The notes beneath the pieces are model-generated. The model ran no database searches and was not told the DNA's origin. It worked only from the letters and a program-made list of their open reading frames with translations. Positions 6,136 through 15,551 of a DNA stretch of 16,923 nucleotides are shown in pieces. This stretch comes from Legionella genomosp. 1 (lineage in GTDB: Bacteria > Pseudomonadota > Gammaproteobacteria > Legionellales > Legionellaceae). Numbering within the stretch: the first letter of the stretch is position 1; every line of letters begins with the position of its first letter. The translations under genes and the position numbers were made by a program. The stretch spans positions 1 through 16,923 of the forward strand of contig CAMAYA010000007.1 of NCBI GenBank assembly GCA_945862275.1. The letters run 5' to 3'.

Positions 6136-7734
6136 ATGGAATTGTTGAAAATTGTTGGCTTTATCGGTGTCTACCTCATAAGCGGCAGCCTTCTGGCCGC
6201 GGCACCCATCACATCGTCTATGGAAACCGCACCCTCATCGATCGATAAACAACAGATAAGCATGGCCCAACAGCGTCTAACAAAAGCGATAAAAAACCCA
6301 GAGTACATGCTCGAACACTGGGTTAACTTACCCACATCGCCCACGTCTCACGGGAAAAAAACCCTGCATTTAGGCATTAAAGAAGCGATTTTATTGGCAT
6401 TGCGCTATAATTCCAACATTCAAAATGCCGAGCTCGACCGCATTATTCAACGGTACCAACTACGCCTGGCACACAATGAGTTTGAACTGCAATATGCGCT
6501 GGCAGCCCAAGCAGGCGTGACCAATAGCCGATACAGTGGCGCGGGTACCGGGGTCACACAAAACTACATGGCAACGCCTGAGTTCGACTTAAAAACAAAA
6601 TTAGGCAGTCATGCGGCGTTAAAAATGGATAACAGCGCCGTATCCATTGGCAATTACAACCCACTCTTGACCTTCTCATTCACACAACCGCTCTTGCGCG
6701 GATTTGGTGCGTCCGCGAATGAAGCGGGCCTTTTGGATGCGATTGATAGCGAAACATTGAATAAACTCAATCTAAAACAATCGGTCATTGACCAAATTAC
6801 GCAAGTCATTACCGCCTATCGATCCTTGATATTAAGTGGGAACAATTTTCAAAATCAGCAACGACAACTGGCAGAAGCGCACAAATCATATGAAATAAAT
6901 GAAAAGAAAATAACCGCAGGCCAGCTGGAACCTACTGCAAACATTCAACAATCGTATCAAATCGAATCGCTCAGCTTGATGGTCGAGCAAGCTGAAAATG
7001 ACTTTAAAACGTCCGCTCAAAATTTATTAGAATCCATAGGTCTTGATCCCGATATGCGACTGTCTGTTCCCGATGACGTCAACCTGGATAATCTCGATAT
7101 ACCCGACGTCAATGCATCCATTGCCCAGGCTTTGACGCACAATGCACAATACCTGGCTTTAAAAACTGGGCTCCGTGCCGATGAACGGGCCTATACCGTC
7201 GCTAAAAATCAACAATTGTGGCAACTCGATTTAACCACCAATGTGCAAACAGGCACCTTAACAGACGTCGATAACAATTCAAAAGGGTTGCGAGGGATCT
7301 ACAGTGGCAATAATATCACGGAGTCGGCTAACGTGATGTTAACGATTCCCTTATACGACATTAGCCGCCGCAGCGCGCTGATTTCAGCTAAAATTCGTTT
7401 GGAAAAAGACCGCTTGAATTTAGTCGCGGCGAAGCGTGCGTTAATCACCATGATAAAGAACACCATCAGCACCATACAAAGTCTGGCGAAACGCTATGCC
7501 CTGGCCAAACGGCAGGTCGAACTGGCCGCCGAATCTTACGCATTGGAAAAGAAAAAACAACAAGCGGGCATTGCCAGCGCATTGGACGTGAACAATACGC
7601 AAAATCAATGGATTCAGGCGCAGATGGGCTTGATTGGTTCAAAAATTGCCTACCTCAACCAAGTGTCTGCGCTGCAACGCATATTGGGCACCACCTTGGA
7701 TGAGTGGCACATTCAGTTGAGGTACGGCGGATGA
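6136..7734 (+). CDS. TolC-like outer-membrane efflux channel
   Basis: This 532-residue protein belongs to the outer-membrane factor (OEP) family, whose trimers form the exit duct of tripartite pumps and type I secretion systems. A signal peptide (MELLKIVGFIGVYLISGSLL) ends near residue 22 (AAA). Two OEP repeats follow: the first begins at LHLGIKEAILLALRYNSNIQ and includes FTQPLLRGFG, a strand-turn typical of the family; the second begins near IAQALTHNAQYLALKTGLR and includes VMLTIPLYDISRR and a long helical stretch up to LDVNNTQNQWIQAQ. It is somewhat longer than E. coli TolC (493 residues). It opens a four-gene operon; its stop overlaps the adaptor's ATG (ATGA). The ribosome site before ATG 6136 is weak. 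Family membership is clear; which substrate it passes depends on the pump. Confidence 0.9.
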   Translation: MELLKIVGFIGVYLISGSLLAAAPITSSMETAPSSIDKQQISMAQQRLTKAIKNPEYMLEHWVNLPTSPTSHGKKTLHLGIKEAILLALRYNSNIQNAELDRIIQRYQLRLAHNEFELQYALAAQAGVTNSRYSGAGTGVTQNYMATPEFDLKTKLGSHAALKMDNSAVSIGNYNPLLTFSFTQPLLRGFGASANEAGLLDAIDSETLNKLNLKQSVIDQITQVITAYRSLILSGNNFQNQQRQLAEAHKSYEINEKKITAGQLEPTANIQQSYQIESLSLMVEQAENDFKTSAQNLLESIGLDPDMRLSVPDDVNLDNLDIPDVNASIAQALTHNAQYLALKTGLRADERAYTVAKNQQLWQLDLTTNVQTGTLTDVDNNSKGLRGIYSGNNITESANVMLTIPLYDISRRSALISAKIRLEKDRLNLVAAKRALITMIKNTISTIQSLAKRYALAKRQVELAAESYALEKKKQQAGIASALDVNNTQNQWIQAQMGLIGSKIAYLNQVSALQRILGTTLDEWHIQLRYGG

Positions 7735-8867
7735 AAAAGATAATCATGGCCCTATTTTGTTCAGGCATGCTGCTAGGGTGCAGTGGACCTGCAACGCATC
7801 AAAAAAACACCCCCAAAACGTGTATAGTGAAACGCGCATCGGTGCATAAAACGCTCTATTTCACAGGCACACTTCAACCGTTAAACGAAAGCACATTAAC
7901 CAGTCCGGTGGACGCCGTCATTGAATCCATGGCATACCACTATGGCGAGTCCGTTAAAAAAAATGCCGTGGTATTCACCTTGAACTCAGCCGAATTGCAA
8001 CGGCAATACAATGACACGATCACAGACTACCTCAAATCAAAAGACAGCTATAGCATCGCGAAGGCTAAATTCACCGGCACAAACGATTTATGGGCCGCGG
8101 GTTTAATCTCAAAAAACAATTACCTAAGCGAAAAATCCAACCTAAACACAGCCCGCGTCACCTTGATGCAAGCAACACGAAAATTGTCTGAAATGCTCGA
8201 AAAAATGGGGGGCAGCGACGATGACAGCCTCTCAAACTTGAGCTTTGAAGAATTTGACAAGGTGCGATTAGCGCTCACCAGTCAACATAATTTAATTCAC
8301 TTACAAGCACCTCACGCAGGAGTATTGCTTTACCCGCCTAAAACAACGGACGGTACTGCAGGTCGCATGACAATTGGCTCTGCCATTAAAGCGGGCGAAG
8401 TACTCGCTTTAATTGGGGACCTCAGTGGTGTAAGCGTAGACATTGATGTGCCAGAAGTGGACATTGCCCATATCAAAGTGGGCATGCCGGCCACCATACA
8501 CGGCGTGGCTTTTGGCCAAGAAACACTGCATGGCGCGTTAGTGGCCATTAATGCGCAAGCCTCCAGTAGCGGTAGCGGTGCCCTGCCCTCGTTTACCGCC
8601 ATCATTGAAGTCAAGTCTTTAACACCAGCACAACAACTATTACTAAAAGTCGGCATGAGTGCCGCGGTTGAGCTGGCCGTGGATAGCACTGATAAACTAC
8701 TGGTGCCCATTACCGCCATTCAGCAAGGGCTGGGCAAAAGCATGGTTCAACGACGCGACACAAAAGGGACCATTCGTCTCCACCCTGTGGTGACGGGACC
8801 CGCACAAGGCGATGAGGTGGTGATTGAGTCTGGACTAAAGGCCGGTGAGGTCATTTTATGCCCCTGA
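7731..8867 (+). CDS. MacA/HlyD-family periplasmic adaptor, lipoprotein
   Basis: The 378-residue product is a membrane fusion protein that would link the permease to the outer-membrane channel. The leader MKKIIMALFCSGMLLGC ends in a lipobox (L14-L15-G16-C17), so it is a lipoprotein; residue +2 is serine, not the aspartate that retains lipoproteins in the inner membrane. The first half of the lipoyl-like domain (SPVDAVIESMAYHYGESV) is followed by a helical hairpin (about 85-160), the second half (LQAPHAGVLLYPP), a beta-barrel part and a membrane-proximal part ending PVVTGPAQGDEVVIESGLKA. I chose ATG 7731 because it overlaps the channel gene's stop (ATGA), has GAGG at a suitable distance, and begins the signal peptide directly. 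The 3' end overlaps the ATPase gene by ten bases. Confidence 0.88.
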   Translation: MKKIIMALFCSGMLLGCSGPATHQKNTPKTCIVKRASVHKTLYFTGTLQPLNESTLTSPVDAVIESMAYHYGESVKKNAVVFTLNSAELQRQYNDTITDYLKSKDSYSIAKAKFTGTNDLWAAGLISKNNYLSEKSNLNTARVTLMQATRKLSEMLEKMGGSDDDSLSNLSFEEFDKVRLALTSQHNLIHLQAPHAGVLLYPPKTTDGTAGRMTIGSAIKAGEVLALIGDLSGVSVDIDVPEVDIAHIKVGMPATIHGVAFGQETLHGALVAINAQASSSGSGALPSFTAIIEVKSLTPAQQLLLKVGMSAAVELAVDSTDKLLVPITAIQQGLGKSMVQRRDTKGTIRLHPVVTGPAQGDEVVIESGLKAGEVILCP

Positions 8868-9541
8868 TCTCGCTGGAAAACATTGTAAAAAAATATCAAA
8901 TTGACAGCTTGGAAAGCACCATATTAAAAGGCGTGTCACTGACCATTAATGAAGGTGACATGGTCGCCATTGTTGGCGCATCAGGATCTGGAAAATCGAC
9001 GCTGATGAACATCATTGGCCTCTTGGATAAACCCTGCCAAGGGCACTATTATCTGCAAGGTGAGAATGTGGCTCACTTGTGCGATGATGAACAAGCCACG
9101 GCGCGAAATCAGTGCATGGGGTTCGTGTTTCAACAATTTAATTTACTCCCCCGCCTAACGGCCTTGCAAAATGTCGCGCTCCCCTTAACGTATCGAAGCA
9201 ATATTTCGCCCAATCAAATCAAAGAGCAAGTGCTCGATGCGTTGGAGTGTGTTGGCATGCGTGCTTTTGCTCGTCATCGCCCAACCCAATTATCAGGCGG
9301 TCAGCAACAGCGCGTTGCCATCGCGCGTGCACTGGTGGGTGAGCCACGGGTCATTTTGGCTGATGAGCCCACCGGCGCACTGGATTCGGCCACCGGCAAA
9401 GAGATCATGGACTTGTTTCACGCATTAAACCGTGAAGGACGCACCCTTATTATTGTCACGCATGATGAGCACGTTGCCGCACAATGCACACGACGTATCA
9501 TGCTGGCCGACGGCCAGATCGTCACGGCATCCCATCCATGA
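8858..9541 (+). CDS. MacB-type ABC transporter ATPase
   Basis: This 227-residue nucleotide-binding subunit powers the pump from the cytoplasm. All ABC motifs are present: Walker A GASGSGKS (40-47), Q-loop glutamine 92 in FVFQQFNLLP, signature LSGGQ (145-149), Walker B VILADE (165-170) with the catalytic glutamate, D-loop GALDSATG and H-loop H202 in VTHDEH. The QFNLLPRLTALQNVALPL stretch marks the MacB/LolD subfamily. In E. coli MacB this domain is fused to the permease; here they are separate genes, as in YknY/YknZ and LolD/LolCE. The gene overlaps the adaptor by ten bases and the permease by four, so all are translated in series. Confidence 0.94.
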   Translation: MPLISLENIVKKYQIDSLESTILKGVSLTINEGDMVAIVGASGSGKSTLMNIIGLLDKPCQGHYYLQGENVAHLCDDEQATARNQCMGFVFQQFNLLPRLTALQNVALPLTYRSNISPNQIKEQVLDALECVGMRAFARHRPTQLSGGQQQRVAIARALVGEPRVILADEPTGALDSATGKEIMDLFHALNREGRTLIIVTHDEHVAAQCTRRIMLADGQIVTASHP

Positions 9542-10731
9542 GACTAGCGGGCCATATTCAACAAGCACGGCTGAATCTGATGGCCTCAAAACTGCGCTCA
9601 TTCCTTGCAGTATTAGGCATATTGGTGGGGACTGCCGCCGTGGTCGCATTGATCAACTGCGGCCAATTGGCGACCGAAAAAGCATTGGCGCAATTCAAAG
9701 CGTTGGGCACGGATTTACTCGCCGTATCGGTGTTTCAACGAAACACGGATGGCATGCTTGGTGGGAAAAGTGAGATTTCAATTCGCGCATGGCGTAGGCT
9801 GCCGATGATGCTCCCGGAAATAGAACAGCTGGCACCTTACAGTACCGCCTATCAACCCATGAACTTTCAAGGAAAAAGCCTCACGGGTGTGGTGATTGGG
9901 GCCGATGAAGCCTTGGCCCGCATCTTGCACATGGAGATGGCCTCAGGACGATTTGTTTCATCCGTTGAATCGTTTGAGCATGTCTGCGTGATTGGAGACC
10001 GCATAGCCCAACAACTAAAGCGGGTAAGCCTTGACCCACCCATAGGCAAGCAATTACGCATGGGCCAATCGTTGTGTACCATCATTGGGGTCATCAAGCC
10101 ATGGAAAGAAAATGGTTTTTTTAATGAAGACGTCAATCAAGCCGTCATCACCCCGATTGCAGGCATGGCCTTGATTAACAAAGACGCCAAAATCAACAAT
10201 GCGGTTATCTTGTTAAAACCCAATAGCCCGATTGACCCAGTGATTGAGCAACTCACGGAACGGATTCGACTGCTGGAACCAAAGCTCAATTTATTCGTAC
10301 GCAGTGCAAAGCAAATCATTGCCAGCATGGAAAGCCAAGGGCGCATTTTCACGCTGTTGCTTGGCGTGATTGGCAGTATTTCACTTTTAGTGGGCGGTAT
10401 TGGCATCATGAATGTGATGCTGGTATCCGTGAGCGAGCGTAAAAAAGAAATCGGTATTCGTAAAGCGGTGGGGGCTAAAAGCCGTGATATTCAAACGCTA
10501 TTTTTAGTGGAATCCGTGATGCTATCGCTATCTGGTGGCCTCCTGGGCGTAATTGTAGGATCTATCCTCACCTGGATCATTGCCTATTTCAGCGATTGGC
10601 CTTTTACGCTCTACGTGCTGCCAGCCCTTGCAGGCTTTGCGGTTTCCGTGACAACGGGCGTCTTTTTTGGGTTTTATCCCGCACTCCGCGCCGCACGATT
10701 GGAGCCCATGGCATCGTTACGTAATGAATAA
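9538..10731 (+). CDS. MacB-type ABC transporter permease
   Basis: This 397-residue inner-membrane protein has the MacB topology: one N-terminal membrane helix (LRSFLAVLGILVGTAAVVAL, residues 19-38), a large periplasmic domain (MacB_PCD, about 40-265), and three C-terminal helices of the FtsX type. GGIGIMNVMLVSVSERKKEI followed by GIRKAVGAKSRDI is the hallmark coupling segment between helix 2 and 3, and the protein ends PALRAARLEPMASLRNE as the family does. ATG 9538 overlaps the ATPase stop (ATGA); the upstream in-frame extension to 9484 lies within the ATPase gene and would add hydrophilic residues before the first helix, so it is not used. MacB proteins work by mechanotransmission, moving substrates from the periplasm through the TolC-type duct. 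Substrate unknown. Confidence 0.94.
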   Translation: MRLAGHIQQARLNLMASKLRSFLAVLGILVGTAAVVALINCGQLATEKALAQFKALGTDLLAVSVFQRNTDGMLGGKSEISIRAWRRLPMMLPEIEQLAPYSTAYQPMNFQGKSLTGVVIGADEALARILHMEMASGRFVSSVESFEHVCVIGDRIAQQLKRVSLDPPIGKQLRMGQSLCTIIGVIKPWKENGFFNEDVNQAVITPIAGMALINKDAKINNAVILLKPNSPIDPVIEQLTERIRLLEPKLNLFVRSAKQIIASMESQGRIFTLLLGVIGSISLLVGGIGIMNVMLVSVSERKKEIGIRKAVGAKSRDIQTLFLVESVMLSLSGGLLGVIVGSILTWIIAYFSDWPFTLYVLPALAGFAVSVTTGVFFGFYPALRAARLEPMASLRNE

Positions 10732-10737
10732 ATGGGC

Positions 10738-12009
10738 TCATAATATATCCCACAGTTGCTTATGCAATACGCCCTGAACATTACCCAGATTGAATTCATC
10801 TAAACTGACAACCCATTTTGGATAATTATCTTGAATTAAAAGTAGCGAGCCAAATTCACGCTCAATTACTTTTTCATCTGCTAACAAATAAGCCACCTGA
10901 ACATATAACCGTTCATCTGCACGCTCTGCTATAAAATCCACTTCTTTGTCATTGTATCGGCCAACATAAACGCGATAACCTTGACGTAATAAGGATAAAT
11001 ACACGGCATTTTCAAGCAACCGACTAATTTTTGTTTCAAATTTAGAGTGATAAAATTTTTTAAATGCTAAATCATTCAGATAATATTTACGCTCACCCAT
11101 TAAAATTTGCTTCCCACGTAAATCATAGCGCTGGCATTCATGTAAAAAGAATGCGTTTTTACAAAAATCCAAATAATTACCAACGGTTTCCGCATTGGAC
11201 TTGTATTTATTCTGCGACAACGTCTTAACAATCGATGAAATAGACAACAGACTACCAACAGAATCAATTGCGAAATCGATCAACTTTTCAAGCAAGTATG
11301 TATCTCGAATGCGATTGCGTTGAACAATATCGCGTAACACGATCGAATCCAGCAAGCTTTGAACATAATTTTGCTTGGCTTCCAGTTGTTCCAATTGATA
11401 AAGCTCAGGCAACCCTCCTTCATCGATGTAATGTAAAACACTCTCTTTAGAACGCTGCAAACCAAAGGCTTGTAAATACTCTTCATAACTAAACGGGTAA
11501 ACCATTAACGAAAGATACCGACCACTGATGTACGTCGCTAATTCGCTGGATAGCAAATTGGCATTAGAACCGGTAATGAATAGTTCAATGGCCAATCTAT
11601 AATCTTGCGAAAGTGAATTAAGCGCTTTTTCCCAACCCAAAATGTCTTGCACCTCATCAATAAAAAAATAAATTTTACCCTGAGGCTTCATTGTTTCACG
11701 ATAGAGCTGGAACGACTCCATCAATGTTTTTGCATCACAAATAAAATTAAAATCATGTAATTCTTTATTAATATATAAAATATTTCGTGGCGGCACATGC
11801 ATTGCATGAATAAGATGGTGAATCATCATTCGCATCAAACGACTTTTTCCTGAGCGACGCTGCCCAAGAATCACCTTGATCAACGCATTACCTGTATAAT
11901 TTTCAAGCATCTTTAAATAAGTTGAACGAACATATCCGAACTCAATTGGCTGGTCACTCCAAAAATTATATTCTTCAAGTATAGTTATAATCCCATGTTT
12001 ATTCGGCAT
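10738..12009 (-). CDS. AAA ATPase with DUF4143 C-terminal domain
   Basis: This 423-residue protein belongs to the AAA_14/DUF4143 family of predicted P-loop ATPases. Walker A is GQRRSGKS (49-56), Walker B IYFFIDE (113-119) followed by VQDILGWEKAL, and a sensor-like FITGSNANLLSSELATYISG follows, with YPFSYEEYL next. The C-terminal DUF4143 part contains KEVDFIAER, a pattern reminiscent of restriction-nuclease cores (E-x-D-F/I), and ends near WVVSLDEF. Family members are widespread, often mobile and without a proven function; proposed roles in regulation or defence are inference. It stands alone, with AT-rich flanks and coding sequence richer in A+T than the efflux operon or pepN, which suggests lateral gain. 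Its stop lies 6 bp from the permease stop. ATG 12009 follows an AAGAGA string. Confidence 0.88.
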   Translation of the reverse strand: MPNKHGIITILEEYNFWSDQPIEFGYVRSTYLKMLENYTGNALIKVILGQRRSGKSRLMRMMIHHLIHAMHVPPRNILYINKELHDFNFICDAKTLMESFQLYRETMKPQGKIYFFIDEVQDILGWEKALNSLSQDYRLAIELFITGSNANLLSSELATYISGRYLSLMVYPFSYEEYLQAFGLQRSKESVLHYIDEGGLPELYQLEQLEAKQNYVQSLLDSIVLRDIVQRNRIRDTYLLEKLIDFAIDSVGSLLSISSIVKTLSQNKYKSNAETVGNYLDFCKNAFFLHECQRYDLRGKQILMGERKYYLNDLAFKKFYHSKFETKISRLLENAVYLSLLRQGYRVYVGRYNDKEVDFIAERADERLYVQVAYLLADEKVIEREFGSLLLIQDNYPKWVVSLDEFNLGNVQGVLHKQLWDIL

Positions 12010-12030
12010 GATTGTCTCTTATAATCGATA

Positions 12031-12058
12031 TATATAGACATATAATAGAATATTCCAA
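12031..12058 (-). promoter_or_regulatory. Predicted promoter of the AAA ATPase gene
   Basis: On the minus strand, TTGGAA (12058-12053) and TATATA (12036-12031) are separated by 16 bp, in very AT-rich DNA. Transcription would start near 12024, about 15 bases before the ATG. In such AT-rich sequence chance matches are likely, so confidence is modest. Confidence 0.35.
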
Positions 12059-12165
12059 GTATGATTGGAAGTTTGCTATAAAAACGACAAATTGATCCAG
12101 CAGCCTAATCCACGTCCAACGCAAGATGCTTTTGCATTGCTACGAACATATATTTTAAGTACACC

Positions 12166-12969
12166 TTAAATATTTTTTAAATGAAAGAGCACTGACACAA
12201 CATCCGGCATCACGCCATGCCAAATGGAAAATGCTTCAGCAGCTTGCTCAACCAGCATGCCGAGTCCATCAATACCCACACCACCCTGCGCGCGTGCCCA
12301 GGCCACAAAGGGCGTGCTTCCCTGTTGTTGATAACCTAAATCATAACAAACGGTAGTGGGCACGATGAGCCTCGGCGGCAATGCCATCGGGCTGACTGAG
12401 GTAGCATTTAAGATTAAATCAAAAGGCTTGCGTAAATCAGCCATATCACAATAGGTTAATACAGACGGCTCAGCAAACGCTTGGCACAACGCACGTGCTG
12501 TTTCATACGTTCGATTGGCAACAGTCAGCGATTCAAGCCCTGCGTCCAGCAATGGTGCCAATATGCCCCTAGCAGCACCCCCGGCGCCTAACAACAAAAT
12601 GCGCTTGCCTGCCAAATCAATATACCGCGCCAAATCACGCAACAGCCCAACGCCATCGGTGTTGTCTGCCTGTAACCGACCGGCTTCATTTCGCCATAAC
12701 GTATTGGCCGCTCCTGCGGTGACACAACGCGCCGTTTTATCCTGACCAAGCTGAAAGGCGCGTTGTTTGAAAGGTTGCGTAATATTAAGCCCCCTCCCCC
12801 CTTCATGAAAAAACCGCACAACCTGCCGCTCAAAATCGGGCAAATCAATTTTCATTTTTTCATACGTCAATACACAGCCCGTTTGCTCGGCAAACAATCG
12901 ATGAACTGTAGGCGATAAACTGTGGGCGATGGGGTTCCCCATCACCGCAAAACGTGAAGGCATGTCCAT
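12166..12969 (-). CDS. aroE: Shikimate dehydrogenase
   Basis: AroE reduces 3-dehydroshikimate to shikimate with NADPH, a step in chorismate and aromatic amino-acid synthesis, in the cytoplasm. The 267-residue length fits (E. coli 272). The substrate pocket is intact: S17 and S19 in NPIAHSLSP, the catalytic lysine K68 in NITQPFK and aspartate D105 in ADNTDG. The NADP site shows GAGGAARG (127-134) and the NRT motif (151-153) that prefers the NADP phosphate. The end GLGMLVEQAAEAFSIWHGV is typical of the family. Its ATG shares one base with the pepN stop (TAATG), so it is probably translated by re-initiation after pepN. A second in-frame ATG two codons later (MPSRFAVMG) is a possible alternative start. 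Confidence 0.95.
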   Translation of the reverse strand: MDMPSRFAVMGNPIAHSLSPTVHRLFAEQTGCVLTYEKMKIDLPDFERQVVRFFHEGGRGLNITQPFKQRAFQLGQDKTARCVTAGAANTLWRNEAGRLQADNTDGVGLLRDLARYIDLAGKRILLLGAGGAARGILAPLLDAGLESLTVANRTYETARALCQAFAEPSVLTYCDMADLRKPFDLILNATSVSPMALPPRLIVPTTVCYDLGYQQQGSTPFVAWARAQGGVGIDGLGMLVEQAAEAFSIWHGVMPDVVSVLFHLKNI

Positions 12970-15551
12970 TACGCCACGATGCTCTTTTCAACCACTTCAC
13001 GCAGATCGCGAGACAAATCCGCTGCTGCCAAGCGGGCCAGCTGCTGCTTCATGCTCGCTTGACGTACCGCGTCCAATCGCTGCCAACGCGTGAAAGGTGT
13101 TGCGAGGCGGGCTGCGATTTGTGGGTTTATTTTGTCAAGCTTCAGCAACATGTCGGTCAAAAAGGCATAACCACGGCCATCGAGGGCATGAAAATAACGC
13201 GGGTTGGCCTGAGTAAAGGCCCCCATCACTGCACGGACTTTATTTGGGTTTTTAAGATTGAAGGCAGGATGCAGCAACAACGCTTGCACGCGCTCAAGCG
13301 CGTCAGGCACATCCGCACTCGCTTGCAATGCAAACCATTTATCCATTACCAATTCATCATCATGCCATTGCTGGTAAAACGCATCAATAGCGCGTTCACG
13401 TGCCACGGCATCCGAACTGTTCACCAATAAAGACAAGCTGGCAATTTGATCGGTCATGGTGCGTGCGTTGGCAAATTGTGCCTCAGAACGAGGGACCGCC
13501 GCATCCTCATCCGCTTTCATCATCAACCACAGGCAAATATTGCGCAATTTACGCCGCCCATAGGCCTTCCCTTCCATGGCGTGATCTTCCTGTTGCAAAA
13601 GCGCGTTGTATTTAGTGTCCGCAGGTAAACACAATGCGCGGCCTAATGCTTTTCTGAAAAAATCACGAGCCGCCTCGACACGGTCCACATCGACTTCAGT
13701 CAACATAGCGGCAACATCCTCAAACCCTGGTGGCGTTAATAACTCAGCGCGCAAAGCCGGGTCTAATCGCTCGTCATCCAACACATGCTGATACGCATCC
13801 AATAAGGCCTGAGAAATGGTCCATTCTTCACGCGGCGCGTGGTAGCAAGCGGTTAAGCACGCCAACGCCAAACGCTGAGCGGCATCCCATTTCGCAAAAC
13901 CATTGGTTTCAAACCGCAACAGGGCCAACAACTCATCCTGACTCGCCGTGGTCATCAGCACAATGGGGGCGGAAAAATCACGTAACAACGACACGATGGG
14001 CTCTGCACTCAAACCGTCCACATGAAAGGTTTGGCTGGCTTCACGTAATTCCAGTACAGGCGTTTGAATGGGTAACTCGGAACCATTGGCATCAAACAAG
14101 GCCATTCGAATCGGAATATGAAATGGCGCTTTGACCTCGCCATCCGGCGTGACGGGGCAAGATTGCGACAGCGTGATGCTCAAATGCCCATCATTGTATT
14201 CAGTTGCAACCTGTACAACCGGCGTGCCGGCCTGGCTATACCAACGCTTAAACTGGTTGAAATCAACGCCATTGGCGTCTTCCATCGCAGCTACGAAATC
14301 ATCAATGGTAACGGCCTGCCCATCATGGCGCTCAAAATACAAGTTCATTCCACGGCGAAAGCCTGCTTCGCTCAACAGCGTTTGCTGCATGCGGATCACT
14401 TCCGCACCTTTGTTATATACCGTTGCCGTATAGAAATTATTAATTTCCTGATACGACTCAGGCCGCACGGGATGCGCCATGCGGCCGGCATCTTCTGGAA
14501 ATTGGGTGGAGCGTAACGCTTTTACATCTAAAATGCGATTCACATCGCGTGAGTTCATGTCGCGTGAAAATTCTTGGTCGCGAAAAACCGTTAAGCCTTC
14601 TTTCAAACTCAACTGAAACCAATCACGGCATGTGATGCGATTGCCGGTCCAATTGTGGAAATATTCATGTGCGACCACGCTTTCAATGCCGGCATAATCT
14701 TGATCCGTTGCTGTATCGGGGCGCGCTAAAATGTATTTGGAATTGAAAATATTCAAGCCTTTGTTTTCCATGGCGCCCATATTAAAATCGCTTACCGCCA
14801 CGATCATAAAAATACTTAAATCGTATTCTCGCCCATATTGCTCTTCGTCCCAGCGCATGGCGCGTTTTAATGATTCCATTGCGTGACCGCATTTGTCTTC
14901 GTTGCCGGGTTCAACATAAATACGCAGTTCAACGGAAAGACCTGAACACGTGGTGAAATAGTCTGTCACGCAAGACAGGCGACCTGCCACGAGTGCGAAT
15001 AAATAAGACGGTTTTTTAAACGGATCATGCCAAACAGCCCAATGCCGCCCGTTAACCGCGTCGCCCGAATCCATTAAATTGCCGTTTGATAACAAGACCG
15101 GATACTGTGATTTATCCGCACTAATGCGCGTGGTGTACATTGCCAAGACATCCGATCGGTCGGGGAAATACGTCATGCGCCGAAAACCTTGCGCTTCACA
15201 TTGTGTACAAAACAGGTGATTTGAACGGTAAAGACCCGATAATTTCGTATTATCCTGCGGACGAATGCGCGTCACAATGGTCAAGGTAAACGCGTCTGGA
15301 CACGCCGTCACAACCAAATCATCTCCCTGCAAGCGATAAGCCGACGCGGCTAACGGCACGCCATTGAGTGCAATACTCATCCGTTCTAATTCATCCCCAA
15401 ATAGATACAGCTCGCCTGGATGCTGTCGCTGAACGTCCATGTGATTTGTAACCAAAGCATGATCATCATATAGATCAAAGTCCAGGCTCACTGTGGTGAC
15501 GGCAAAGGTGGGCGGTTGATAATCTTTTAAATAAATGGTGGTGTCTGACAC
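12969..15551 (-). CDS. pepN: Aminopeptidase N (M1 family zinc metallopeptidase)
   Basis: This 860-residue enzyme removes N-terminal residues from peptides and is the main aminopeptidase of many gammaproteobacteria (E. coli PepN 870 residues). The exopeptidase motif GAMEN spans 259-263 and the zinc-binding motif HEYFH spans 295-299 (H295, H299, with catalytic E296); the third ligand is E318 in LKEGLTVFRDQEF. The surrounding HNWTGNRITCRDWFQLSL is nearly identical to E. coli PepN as I recall it. Domain order is N-terminal beta domain, catalytic domain, small beta domain and a long C-terminal helical domain. Translation starts at GTG 15551, with AGGAG eight bases upstream. No signal peptide, so it is cytoplasmic. 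It is followed directly by aroE and is transcribed divergently from prkA. Confidence 0.96.
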   Translation of the reverse strand: MSDTTIYLKDYQPPTFAVTTVSLDFDLYDDHALVTNHMDVQRQHPGELYLFGDELERMSIALNGVPLAASAYRLQGDDLVVTACPDAFTLTIVTRIRPQDNTKLSGLYRSNHLFCTQCEAQGFRRMTYFPDRSDVLAMYTTRISADKSQYPVLLSNGNLMDSGDAVNGRHWAVWHDPFKKPSYLFALVAGRLSCVTDYFTTCSGLSVELRIYVEPGNEDKCGHAMESLKRAMRWDEEQYGREYDLSIFMIVAVSDFNMGAMENKGLNIFNSKYILARPDTATDQDYAGIESVVAHEYFHNWTGNRITCRDWFQLSLKEGLTVFRDQEFSRDMNSRDVNRILDVKALRSTQFPEDAGRMAHPVRPESYQEINNFYTATVYNKGAEVIRMQQTLLSEAGFRRGMNLYFERHDGQAVTIDDFVAAMEDANGVDFNQFKRWYSQAGTPVVQVATEYNDGHLSITLSQSCPVTPDGEVKAPFHIPIRMALFDANGSELPIQTPVLELREASQTFHVDGLSAEPIVSLLRDFSAPIVLMTTASQDELLALLRFETNGFAKWDAAQRLALACLTACYHAPREEWTISQALLDAYQHVLDDERLDPALRAELLTPPGFEDVAAMLTEVDVDRVEAARDFFRKALGRALCLPADTKYNALLQQEDHAMEGKAYGRRKLRNICLWLMMKADEDAAVPRSEAQFANARTMTDQIASLSLLVNSSDAVARERAIDAFYQQWHDDELVMDKWFALQASADVPDALERVQALLLHPAFNLKNPNKVRAVMGAFTQANPRYFHALDGRGYAFLTDMLLKLDKINPQIAARLATPFTRWQRLDAVRQASMKQQLARLAAADLSRDLREVVEKSIVA

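Noticed and set aside
8330..8719. Minus-strand open frame of 129 codons inside the adaptor gene
   Set aside because: Low-complexity composition rich in Ser, Ala and Thr is typical of an antisense shadow of this coding sequence.
12121..12140. Imperfect hairpin downstream of aroE (GCAAgATGC, TTTT, GCATTGC)
   Set aside because: The stem is bulged and AT-rich, and no T-run follows in the aroE direction, so I do not call it a terminator.
14118..14516. Plus-strand open frames within pepN
   Set aside because: They lie opposite the conserved catalytic and downstream part of pepN and show no recognisable domain or ribosome site.
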